64,000 bases of DNA. Source: Tubulanus polymorphus (lineage: Eukaryota > Nemertea > Palaeonemertea > Tubulaniformes > Tubulanidae). The stretch is taken from NCBI RefSeq assembly GCF_964204645.1, contig NC_134029.1, positions 12,576,850 to 12,640,849 on the forward strand, read 5' to 3'. This document shows positions 24,231 through 34,515 of this stretch, in pieces; the stretch's first letter is position 1, and the number at the start of each line of letters is the position of its first letter. The notes below the pieces were generated by a model. The model did no database searches and was not told where the DNA came from. It saw only the letters and a program-made list of their open reading frames with translations. The position numbers and the translations under genes were made by a program.

Positions 24231-27200
24231 TCAGTTCAAAATATCGGCGGTCCATCGTTTCAAATTTTCTCTCGCAGCGACCGCGGAACGTCTTTTCGGG
24301 AGAGTGTCTTTATTTTGATCAGTAACTGGGTCGAAATCAGTTTCGGGTTGATCATCGGGTTGATGGTTTACTTCCAACGGATACAATTTGGTAATAGGCC
24401 GGTTCGTACGACCGTTTGCTGTTTTTATATCCGCAGCACGAATCAGTCCATCTTTTCCACGCAATAGTCTCTCGACGAGAGCCATTTTCCATTTAACGCG
24501 TTTGACATTATCCTCGTGAACTAGGACAATTTCACCGACTTTTATCTGGTTCGAGAGTTTCCCGGTGCCAGTGTGTCTTTCGCGTAATTGAACTAAATAT
24601 TCATCGGACCATCTCTTCCGGAATCGTTCCAAAAGTGATGACAGGTATTTCGCGCGTTTTTGATGTTCAGACACCGCGGAAAGGTAGGTTGGATCATCGA
24701 GATCCACGGAAGTCCAAGTCGGCAATGTGGTAATCATGCGGCCATGTAGTAAATGAGCCGGCGTAAGAGGGGTCGGATCTAGCGGATTTTCGGTGCTATA
24801 GACATAGGTAATGGGTCTATCGTTGAGGCTAGCTTCGATTTCGACCACTGCGGTGCGGAGTTCATCTTCAGTGATGAACGCACGGCGTAGAACCTTCCTG
24901 AGGCACATTTTCGTGATGCCAACAAGACGTTCCCAAAATCCCCCGTACCAGGGAGCACGTTTCGGGGTGAAATCCCACTGGATACGGTTACCCGCGAAGT
25001 AACGTTGTACATCGGGAGAATTGAAGAGTTGCCGGATCTCCTTTGCGGCACATTCGAATGTACTTTGGTTGTCCGAAACGACTTGTTTAGGTGTCGAACG
25101 ACGCGATACAAAGCGACGGAACGCGCGTAGAAAGGTTGCGGTGCCCATGTCCGTTACGATGTCCAGATGCACCGCACGAGTCGAAGCACACGTAAACAGA
25201 ACGATGTAACACTTCGACTCGTTGTTTGAATGGCGATTTCTTACGAGAAGTTCACCGGTGAAGTCGATACCTGTCACCGTGAACGGCGGTGCATCTCGAA
25301 CTCGTATTTCCCGTAACGGCGGCGCAACAGGTGATTGATAGGCTCGACCTTGCGCAAATTTGCACGTTGTGCATTTCCTAAGAATGCAATAAACATTTCT
25401 TCGAATGTTTAGTATCCAATAAACTTGACGAATTTGAGTCACGGTCACTGGTGTTCCGCAATGTTTCGCGCGACGGTGATAAAATTGGACAACCAGTCTG
25501 GTGAACCAATGATTTTTCGGTAACAGTACCGGAAACTTAGTACTGTCCGGAAGCAGAGCATTGTGGAGTCGGCCCCCACAGCGAATAATGCCAGACTCGT
25601 CAATAAACAATCGCAGTTGTTTTACTAGTGGCTCGTGCCTTTTGTTATTGTTTATTAGCTGATCCATTTCGATATGGAAACATTCGGACTGGATACTCTT
25701 GACCCATAGTATCTCTGCAGTATTAATCTCAGACGCGCTAATTTCTTCCGTTAGTCTAGACTGTTTATCAATTCTGAGATTGTTTACGTATCGACGTACG
25801 AGCGCAGTTTTCCGTAAGAGGCGTGTCAGCGAGCTGTGTTTCTCTATATCGATAACAGATCCAACGCCGTGTTTTTGCGCGCGTAGAATTTCCGGTTGTA
25901 CGAGCACTTCCGCGCAAATTTCATCAGGCGCAGCGTTTAAGCGGGAAATTGGCCAGTCCCCATTTACCAACCACGACGGTCCACGCCACCAAATATCGGA
26001 GGTCTTCAGCTTATCGGTGGTGGTTCCCCTGGTTAGTAAATCAGCCGGGTTGTCCTGAGTAGGACAGTACTTGAATTTACTCACGGGCAGTGACAATATT
26101 TCACTGACTCGATTCGCAACAAAACACTGTAGTTTTTTGTCACTTTTCAACCACGAAAGAACTATTTCGCTATCGGACCAAAGTATCGCGTCGGTTATTT
26201 TGTAAGTGTTTCCCAGTGAATTAATTACGAACTTACACAGACGAGCACCGACAAGTGCCCCCATCAGTTCTAGGCGTGGTAGTGTTAACTGGCTGAGCGG
26301 CGCTACGCGAGACTTTGCCATGACTATAGACGATTTTCCGTGATGTAAATAAACGACGGCGCCATTGGCTTTCATACTAGCATCGGAAAAACAATTAATT
26401 TCATACGGTTCGGAACAATTACCTACGCATCCGGGAAAGAATTGACGGTCTATTTCGATTTCGCGCCTTACGCGATGTAAATCGGTTTCGAGGACTCTCC
26501 ATTGTATTTCAAGTTCATCATTAAGCAGTTCGTCCCATTTAAGATCATTAAGCCACAATTGTTGAATAAATATTTTAGAACTTACATGAACGGGCGACAG
26601 ATATCCTAGCGGATCGTATAAATTCGATACAGATTTAACCACTTCACGCTTTGTGGCGATATTCGCGGGTTTCTGGCCTTGTTTATATTTCAGAGTATCA
26701 TCTGTTATGTTCCAAATCATACCGAGATTAACTTCTTCATTTCGATTTAGGGTATTGTTATTTTCCGCTAATTCGCGTAGAGCGGTGCTGTTGCTTGTCC
26801 ATTCACATAAATTAAATCCACCATCGGACATAATTTTAACTGATTCGCGATAATAATCAAGAGCTTCGGATTCATTTTCAACGGAGGTTATAACATTATC
26901 CACATAGATTTTGGCCTTTAAATCTGAGGCGACGGGTGAATCATACTGTTCGAGGTGTGATTTCACAACGGCATTGAGAATAAAAGGAGAACACGCGGCT
27001 CCAAACAAAACAGATTTAAAACGGTATACGATGAAATCACTGTCGGGGTCGCTTGGATCACATAGCCAGAAAAACTTTGTGTAGTCGCGATCACGTGTAT
27101 CAAGTTTGACCATCAGGAACGCCTTCTCGATATCGGACGATAAGGCCACGTGACCTGTACGTTGATGTAGTAGGATGGCCGCTAGATCATTCAGGAGGCG

Positions 27201-27639
27201 GGGTCCTGTTTCTATGCAGTCGTTGATGCTCGGATCAACGCTGGATTGGCGGCAACTACAATCGTAGACTATTCTAATCGGCGTGGTCTTCGAATCCTTT
27301 TTCACGGAATGATGGGGCAGATAGTGACCACGTGTTTCATCGTCGTCGTGTACGCGCTCTATGAAGTCGCGGGAAAGTTGATCCTCGATTATTCGGTTAT
27401 AAACGTATCTGGTTTCGCTGTCTAGTCGTTTAACCATCGATCTGGTTCGCCTTTTAACAATGTTCAGATTCGTTGGGAGAGGATCGTGTTGAGATTTCCA
27501 TGGTAGTTTAGCGATATAACTATTCTCTGATTTCGTCAGGTAGTTTTCACGGTAGTCGTCGAACGTGATTGTTTTTTCGGTGTTGTTTTCCGACGATTTA
27601 ATACCCAGAGTCTCGATATCCCAGAACTTATTGAGTCCG
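24231..27639 (-). CDS. pol of BEL copy 1: RT, RNase H, integrase
   Basis: The frame is open from the frameshift near 27,637 to TGA/TAA at 24231; numbering below starts at the methionine encoded at 27437. Reverse transcriptase: SDIEKAFLMVKL (catalytic D102) and IYVDNVITSV (178-187, YVDN instead of YVDD). RNase H: CFSDAS (D352), LPRLELMGAL and WSDSEIVLSWL (D422). Integrase: zinc-binding H654/H659 with C689/C692, then VTGIDFTG (D725), VVSDNQS (D789) and GGFWERL (E836), the DDE triad. The end is the DUF5641-like region (GEIVLVHEDNVKRVKWKMAL, LYPLEV). All domains are present and open; only the upstream frameshifts prevent a full polyprotein. Confidence 0.95.
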
Positions 27640-29609
27640 CGCTTTCGCGTCGATAATCAGTTTTAACGAACATAGCTCGTTGCAAATTGTGTTTCGTTTG
27701 TCCGACGATCGGGCCAGATAACAGGTAGCCCAATTTCGAAGCAACGGCAGTCGGACCATTTCCGCGAACAGTTTCGTTTTCAACCAATTGCCAATAGTAA
27801 TCAGCGCCAATCAAAATTGATAAATCGTAGGAGTAATCGGTGTAAGTGAGCGGGTTCGCTAATTGTAATCCACTCAAGTAATCGAGATTCTTCAGATTGT
27901 AACTATATGTTTGCATCGGAGACGAAATCGTATCGGTGACAAGAGCTTTTAAGTCCAGAATTGAGCCATTTTTTGTTTTCAATTTTACAGTGACCTGATC
28001 AAACAGTCTGCTACAAGGCGCGGTATCACCAAAGACGACGAGATTGATGTCTTCTGATGAGTCGATTTTCAGACATAGTTTATCAGCCATGTCACGGGTA
28101 ATGAAAGTCTTGGTGGAACCTTCATCAAACAAGATGAACGCCTGTTCGAAATGGTCATCGTTACCATGGGCGACATCTGCTACTGCAGTTTTTAACAGTA
28201 CAGGTCCAGCTGTTCGTATATTGGTGTTTCTTTCGGTCGGAATTGATTGATGACTCTCGGTTTTTCGGTCGGTTTCTCTCGGGTTGTTGAAAACCTCATG
28301 TAGAAGAGTATGATGTTTTTTACTTTGGCACTTCCTGCATGAGAAATTCGATCTGCACTCATTTAACTTGTGCATCCCAAAGCAATTAAAACATCTTCGC
28401 GCGGTTTTTATGATTTCGAGTCGTTTTGTAGGATCGGTAACGACGGTACAATCCCTGGCTTCGTGTGGTCTTCCGCAAAATAAGCATTTCCTTTCGCGCC
28501 GAAATTGTTGCCTGTTTCTAGGTTCGGTGCGATTTCGTTGATGACCACGGGTGAAGAGTGAAGTTTGATACGGTTGTAAATCGTGTGTTGCGTGGTCACC
28601 CATTCCAATTTCAAGTGCTTCAATTTCTCGACGGATAGAATTTCGTAGAGAAGTAAATTTCCAATCCTCTGACGGTGGTTGGTTTCGAGCGATTTGAGTT
28701 CGCACTTCGAGCGGAAGTTTGTTCATTATCATCGGTATGAGTAGCGAGCCGTACGATTCCTCGCTTGTCCCTAAAGCCTGAAGCCCGCGCACGTGACTTT
28801 CGATGGTATCGTAGAAGTTTCTCAAACTATCCACCTCGTAACGCGGTTGTTTCAATTCTAATAGTGCGGACATATAAGCATTCGTGATTTTTTGTTTTTG
28901 TCCGTACCTTTCCTTTAGTAAGTCCATAGCGTGTCCGTAGTTGTTGTTCGTGAGACTTAATCCTTCGATGGTTTTCAGAGCTCCGCCGTGCAATTGACAC
29001 TGTAGATACTGGAACTTTTGGATCGGTGAAATGCTGTTATTTTGATCGACAGCGGAATTAAATGCATCAATGAAAGTTATCCAATTTAGTACATTCCCAT
29101 TGAAATTCGGTAGTACTAATTTCGGTAAATTAGTACCTCTCATGTTCGTAGTTTGCGGCGGTGCGGGTGGCGCGTGATTTTCGTTCGTGTTGTCGTCTGA
29201 ATCAGTCGGCGGAAGATTCTGAGTGACTGAAGCGCTGATCGGTTGAGCTACGGCTGAGATTGTCTCTTCTTTCGGATGTTTTGTGAGTTTTTTTGCGCCA
29301 GCATTCCATGATAAGTAATCTCTCTTCAGCTTGTTCCACGAAATCTTCAGCTTCCGCCATGGCAATTTCGAGTTCGTTTTCATCGGTCGAATCGATGATA
29401 GTTTGATCGAGTTCAATGATCGTTTGAATCTTAGTTTTTATTTTCGCTGTTTTCCGTTCGGCCAATGCCTGAAGTTCGTCACCTTGTAGTTTGGTTTCGA
29501 TTTTGAGCTGTTCAAAACCGTTGAGTAATTTCACGAGTTGGCTCCGGTGCGAGCGTCTGCTTCTAATTGACCGATTCAGGTCTGGTCCAACCGAGTTATC
29601 TTGCGACAT
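27640..29609 (-). pseudogene. gag and protease region of BEL copy 1 with a frameshift
   Basis: The gag ATG (29609) begins MSQDNSVGPDLNRSIRSRRS. Reading shifts at a T run of seven (29288-29294) where copy 2 has six, so copy 1 gag is broken. Downstream are three zinc knuckles: CLFCGRPHEARDC, CFNCFGMHKLNEC and CRKCQSKKHHTLLH. A retropepsin-like site (LFDEGSTKTFI) follows, with DEG in place of the usual DSG or DTG. A second one-base difference near 27,634-27,640 ends the frame just before the conserved pol start (KFWDIETLGI in copy 2). Gag packages the RNA; the protease would process the polyprotein. Confidence 0.93.
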
Positions 29610-29644
29610 GATGTGATCTGTAGAATCCTGGTCACGGCACCAAA

Positions 29645-29870
29645 TGTGGGCTGCACTGCCACTTATGAGGACCAGGTCCGTAAGAGAAGAAGAGAGTAAA
29701 CCGGGAGAACACGTCTTTACTGTATCAGCATCATAAGACAACTAACTTTATTTCCTATAATGTAAACTAAACTAAAAAGAGTACATGTGGTCAAGTAATT
29801 ACATAGATCCATCATCTTGACAGCTGCGGTTCAAAGACTACTTCAAAGAATACTTCGGCTGTTGCCGACA
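29645..29870 (-). repeat. 5' LTR of BEL copy 1, with adjacent primer-binding region
   Basis: 226 bp, TGT...ACA on the plus-strand reading. Two bases inside it (29625-29642, minus strand) lies TGGTGCCGTGACCAGGAT, conserved in copy 2 and placed exactly where a tRNA primer-binding site is expected. Confidence 0.93.
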
Positions 29871-32204
29871 CCTCCACAGCCGACTTGATCAGGCGTTTAG
29901 CTTCAAAAAGAATAATAGATACCAACTAAATTAAACGAGGAGCATTCACCAATATTTGGCCACTCCCACTAGAGGGTGCCCTCAATGCTTCCCCTTTTGG
30001 AAGACTTACATGATGCCCAAAACACTTCAACCCACAAGAGTATTTTTATGGTGTCACAGAATCCCAAAAATGCACACGCCAAAAATCCTTTCCTCAAATG
30101 ATAGTAAATCCGACACCACAAATATAGTTTAGGGAAAAAGGCAAAGATTTAGAATTTTATGTATATGATAATATTCTCTTGAATACTATTTATTACTTCT
30201 TGGAAATATAATAACAATAAACAATATACACACAACCTCGAGGTTATCTCTTATTTACAACATTTTAAGTAGATAAGATGGCCAACCGGCCACCAAAGGA
30301 GGAGATTAACAGAGGCATATTGCCGCCCTTAATACAAGTGCACGACTCGCACCAGAAACCACTAGTATTAAGAATAAAGATTTCAGATAGTCTAACATTA
30401 CGACTCAACAATAGTTACTTAAACCCTGCGCTCGTTTTACGCTAAAGAAAATGTAACTCTAAGTGCTCTTAATAAAGATAAGAATTTTCGCTATATTTAA
30501 TCATAGTTCCAGTTAAGTATTTATTTAATTATCTTTCCTATTATGTTTATGTAAGAGATGGTCACTATTCCGAAAACTCAAAAGTTGAGGGAAAAATCAA
30601 GAGAGGAAATCGGAAAGAAGAATACTTTCGGGGAATAATTCAAAGGAGAAAGCCTCCTTGAACTCTGAAAGATTGTTTTCCGAAAACATCTTGGAAGAAA
30701 AACAACTTTGAGAATAAGGACCAAGAAATATTTTTACTAAAGAGAATCAGTGCTAAGTTAGTCAGTAACCTGTCTGTGGTTTAGTTTCACAATCGGATAT
30801 TTTCACAAACCACAGTCAGGAATGGGAAGGTCATTTTTGTATGAAATCTTCGTCAGCCAGTTTGACTGACGAGTAATTTGCCTGGCATTTCATTGTCACT
30901 TAAGATATCCGTCTAATTTTTGTTGTAATCGACGCACAACAGATTCGTAGTTTGTCTGATACCTATAACACCTCACCTGACGATCTTAATCCATGTGCAA
31001 ATCGGCCGTAAAGTGAGAGTAAATTTCCGTCGGGTCAACAGCTGCCATTTTGAAAATTACTGGCGGTGCTGGCACCTGTGGACTGAGGCCAGGACAACAG
31101 CACAAACTAAGGAACCAAAACGACGAAATTGAAAAAAATTAAGAAATCAACATTTATTCACATTTTTCTTTTACCAGAATTTATTATTTCATTATTTATT
31201 ATGGAAAACACGAAGATTTGAAATATAAGTTGGAAAACCATCAAAAATAAAAATTGTCGTTTCGTCTTGGAAGTTTTATATAAATCCTTGTAGGTCCCCT
31301 TGTCTTATCAATATCATGCCACATGTGCAATACAGAGAAATGGCGGCCAATGGCGAAATTGGTGGAGAAATTAATTAATTTCTCAAAATAATGTTGATTA
31401 ACCACTCGAAACATACATAAAATTGGATTATTTCGAAAGGTACCTGTGTTAGATTGTGAATTAAGCCATTAATTGTGGACTGAAGTGAATAGAAAGTATA
31501 TTTTTGAAGTGTTACTTTTTTCAACCGTGTTTTGGTCCTTGTCATCCCTAACGTTGGTATAAGCCCATCCGATTATAAAAAGCTTAACACCAACGATTAG
31601 GTAACTAACTAGTGCTAAGTATGACTTACTAAGAAAATTAGATTAATCCCTCCCCCATAGTTCGAAATCTTAGTAATACACACCTAAGAATGTGCACCGA
31701 GACTAATTCATAAAGCACATTTTTGCCTTTTATGGAGCCCAGATTATGACATAACCCCATCTAATTGGCTAAAACAAAGCACCCCGAGCACGCAATGAAC
31801 CGTATAGTGGCGCCATCTCAGGCACAGAGCACAGCATAGAAATATCGATTTAAGCACGGGAACATCGATTAAGGCATATTAACTTGAAAAATACAACCCG
31901 GGAGTGACCCGAACAGATAGATAAGGTCTTCAAGTACAGTTTTTGAATTCAAACTAAATCATACAATATTTCATTAAGATAGAAATAAAATAGTTTCTAA
32001 TATGCCAGACCGAAGTCCATAGCATTTAACATTCTTGTTTCAGAATTACAAATACGTTATAAGGTTTTATTTTACATCATACAAACTTTTAATATGAATT
32101 TAATATGAATTTAATATGAATTTTAGACTGAACTGGGGAGGACTCTGCAGCTGGAAAATAAAAAGAACAGAACTAAGTGAAACGAATTTCTTTCCGCTAC
32201 ACCA
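29871..32204. other. Host intergenic DNA, no gene recognised
   Basis: Starts with the right CCTCC target duplication. Only short frames occur. Small direct repeats include TTTAATATGAA three times at 32090-32122. No splice-flanked exon was recognised. Confidence 0.4.
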
Positions 32205-32412
32205 GTGACTGTTGTTTGTTTGTTGTGCAAATTTATTTCACTGAAGCAAAAAATAAATATATAAGTAAATATATGCCAATAGGCCTATAGCTTTCTTTTC
32301 TGTTGTCTCTTGTTTTTTCTTTCTCTAATTTTAAAAAGGCTTGTGTGGAATTTTGGGATTTGTAAGTCGCCTCCCTTCCCTCCAAGGAAAGCCCTTTAAA
32401 AATCGGACCTAA
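32205..32412 (+). repeat. Copy of the 21727-21932 repeat
   Basis: Shares CAGTGACTGTTGTTTGT, the ATAAATATATAAGTAAATAT stretch and GTAAGTCGCCTCCCTTCCCT with 21727-21932. Confidence 0.75.
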
Positions 32413-32674
32413 AAATCAATCCAGAGTACACTGAGGTAGGCTAAGTGGGACATCGAATCCAATGAGATCTTCCATTTGTATATTATATTGATCAATAAAA
32501 TTAAAGTTCAAGTTCATTTGTTGATGGTATAAAATCCGAACTACACGGACGAAACGAAAAATGGGAACCTAGTTTTGAGTCTCCTGAAAAAGCCAATTCC
32601 GATCCGGAGCCATCCAATATAGATAATTCCGCATTATAGCTGCTGTACAACAACGTTTTGCCAGCTTGGCACAA
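32413..32674 (+). promoter_or_regulatory. Upstream region and probable 5' UTR of the COPE exon
   Basis: Lies between a transposon repeat and the ATG. No TATA box was seen. Two in-frame stops upstream support the chosen ATG. Confidence 0.35.
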
Positions 32675-32773
32675 ATGGCGTCTCAAGGCGAAGTTGACGA
32701 ATTATTTGATGTGCGGAATGCATTTTACCTGGGAAACTTTCAGCAGTGTATCAACGAAGCCCAAAAACTAAAG
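32675..32773 (+). CDS. COPE: Coatomer subunit epsilon, first coding exon
   Basis: ATG 32675 in a good context (ACAAATGG) opens 33 codons ending exactly at AAG|GTAAGA, a consensus splice donor (intron from 32774, phase 0). The peptide contains [20 protein letters not shown] and CINEAQKLK, matching the conserved N-terminus of epsilon-COP, the alpha-solenoid subunit of the COPI coat that acts in Golgi-to-ER transport. GC content and codon use are host-like. I found no second exon in the 3.7 kb before the opposite-strand gene, nor by eye further right, so the intron is long or the gene is disrupted by the repeats that follow. A first exon alone could also be a duplicated fragment. Confidence 0.85.
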
Positions 32774-33081
32774 GTAAGAAGCTTTTTTAATATGTAATAT
32801 GTAATAGATGAAATGTAAGCAGTCAGGAACACTTTCCAAAAACGGCTTAATTCTGTTCTAGTTCTACTGTCTGTGAGACTGACAGTGTCAGTCTCACAGA
32901 GGGACTTGTCACGACTGATAATGGATGAGACCAATGATGGGGGTACCAGTATCCCTGCAACTGTATAATAAAATAACAAGGGTGGCAACAAATTTTCAAT
33001 CTAACAATGACTTCTCCACTTCAATCGACTGTAATTCCAAAAATTCTCAACCGATTCACATGAAATAAGCTTTAGTACAAC
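32774..33081 (+). other. Start of COPE intron 1
   Basis: Noncoding; contains an inverted CTGTGAGACTGACAGTGTCAGTCTCACAG-type palindrome (about 32,870-32,900, 13-bp arms). Confidence 0.5.
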
Positions 33082-33587
33082 CTACTGTCTGTCACACCTA
33101 CTCTCCGTGCGACGTTTTGGTCCGTAATTTCGTTAATAATCGGTTTATCTACCTTTATTATGCATCAATTTGTTCAGTGAGGAATTTGCATTCAGAAATA
33201 AACAACAATTTTCACTTAAGTTGTTTTTGTTTTCATTTATGAGCGATAGTTTACTCAGCATACGCTCGCGTAATGCTGAAAAATCCGCTCCGCGGACGCT
33301 CGGAAACGTTACAGTGACGTCATCACCTGCTCATTAGCATATCAAAATACAGTAGGTGGCGCCACGTGACGGGCCATAAAAGCCGTTTTTCAGCATTACG
33401 CGAGCGTATGCTAGGTAAACTATCGCTGATAGAAGAAAACACAAACAAATTTCTGCCAGTTCATGATTTATTTCTGAATGCAAATTCCTTACTGAACAAA
33501 TTGATGCATAATATTTACAGATCAACCGATTATTAACGAAATTAAGGACAAAAACGTCGCACGAAGAGCATGTGTGACAGACAGTAG
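33082..33587. mobile_element. Foldback element with about 200-bp inverted arms
   Basis: Left arm 33082-33285 and right arm 33387-33587 are near-perfect inverted copies (outer ends CTACTGTCTGTCACAC; inner CAGCATACGCTCGCGTAATG). The loop holds about 100 bp. There is no ORF. Typical of a nonautonomous long-TIR DNA transposon. Confidence 0.85.
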
Positions 33588-33714
33588 AAGACTTTCTGCT
33601 TCGAACGAGCCTTCAACCACCCTTCTCCGACAATTATCTCACAACGAAATCACCTTTTTTTGACGAGAGATAGCTCAAAATGGAGGTCTACCGATTATAT
33701 GGTGGACAGCAAAA
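33588..33714. other. Spacer between foldback element and tandem array
   Basis: No feature seen. Confidence 0.4.
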
Positions 33715-34231
33715 TTCAACATTGCCGATATCGCCGTCGTTCGCTTTTTAGTAAGCGGCGCTGTAAGAGCGGTCTTGGTGTGTCTTCAACATTGCCGATA
33801 TCGCCGTCGTTCGGTTTTTAGTACGCGGCGCTGTAAGAGCGGTCTCGGCGTGCCTTCAACATTGCCGATATCGCCGTCGTTCGCTTTTTTGTAGGCGGCG
33901 CTGTAAGAGCGGTCTCGGCGTGTCTTCAACATTGCCGATATCGCCGTTGTTCAGTTTTTAGTAGGCGGCGCTGTAAGAGTGGTCTCCGCGTGTCTTCAAC
34001 ATTGCCGATATCGCCGTTGTTCGGTTTTTAGTAGGCGGCGCTGTAAGAGTGGTCTCCGCGTGTCTTCAACATTGCCGATATCGCCGTCGTTCGGTTTTTA
34101 GTAGGCCGCGCTGTAAGAGCTGTTTCGGCGTGTCTTCAACATTGGCGATATCGCCGTCGTTCACTTTTTAGTAGGCGGCGCTGTAAGAGCGGTATCCGCG
34201 TGTCTTCTGTCGATATCGCCGTCGTTCGGGT
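33715..34231. repeat. 70-bp tandem repeat, about 7.3 units
   Basis: The phrase TTCAACATTGCCGATATCGC recurs at 33715, 33785, 33855, 33925, 33995, 34065 and 34135, exactly 70 bp apart, followed by GTCGTTCGGTTTTTAGTAGG and GCGGCGCTGTAAGAGCGGTC. Units differ by a few substitutions. The last unit is partial. Confidence 0.97.
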
Positions 34232-34515
34232 AGCCAGTTGTAGCTTCGATGAACGTTGCTGAACATCACTGAATTTAAAACCATAAGTGAATCAACCGAA
34301 ATTTTTGAGGAATGCTATGCAAAGCAATATTTTATTTATTGTATTACCCGTATTTCGTTATTTTATTTTTTAAAATGCAAAACATTGTTTAGAAAAAGTA
34401 ATCAAGTTTCATTAAATGGAAAAAGATTAAGATATGTACAATGCGTGGTAAATAAATTAGAAAATTAAAAGATATTAACAAATATATCAACAGGAAGAGT
34501 TATACGAAGGTCGTT
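34232..34515. other. No gene seen
   Basis: AT-rich. Contains a 70-codon plus-strand frame (34256-34468) without recognisable similarity; treated as chance. Confidence 0.4.

Larger units (their letters stand above)
23381..29870 (-). mobile_element. BEL/Pao LTR retrotransposon, copy 1, 6,490 bp
   Basis: Bounded by two 226-bp LTRs (TGTGGGCTGC ... GCCGACA) that I read as identical base for base, flanked by a 5-bp target duplication CCTCC (23376-23380 and 29871-29875). Identical LTRs mean a recent insertion. Gag and pol lie on the minus strand as one original frame, now interrupted by two single-base changes. The 23607-24230 stretch is a 3' untranslated region. A sequence of about 66 bp present in copy 2 (51310-51390) is absent here near 24,139. 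Confidence 0.97.

Noticed and set aside
24779-28623. Frames of 60-119 codons antisense to, or overlapping, BEL gag-pol
   Set aside because: They are alternate-frame readings of the real gag and pol sequence, repeated at matching positions in copy 2.
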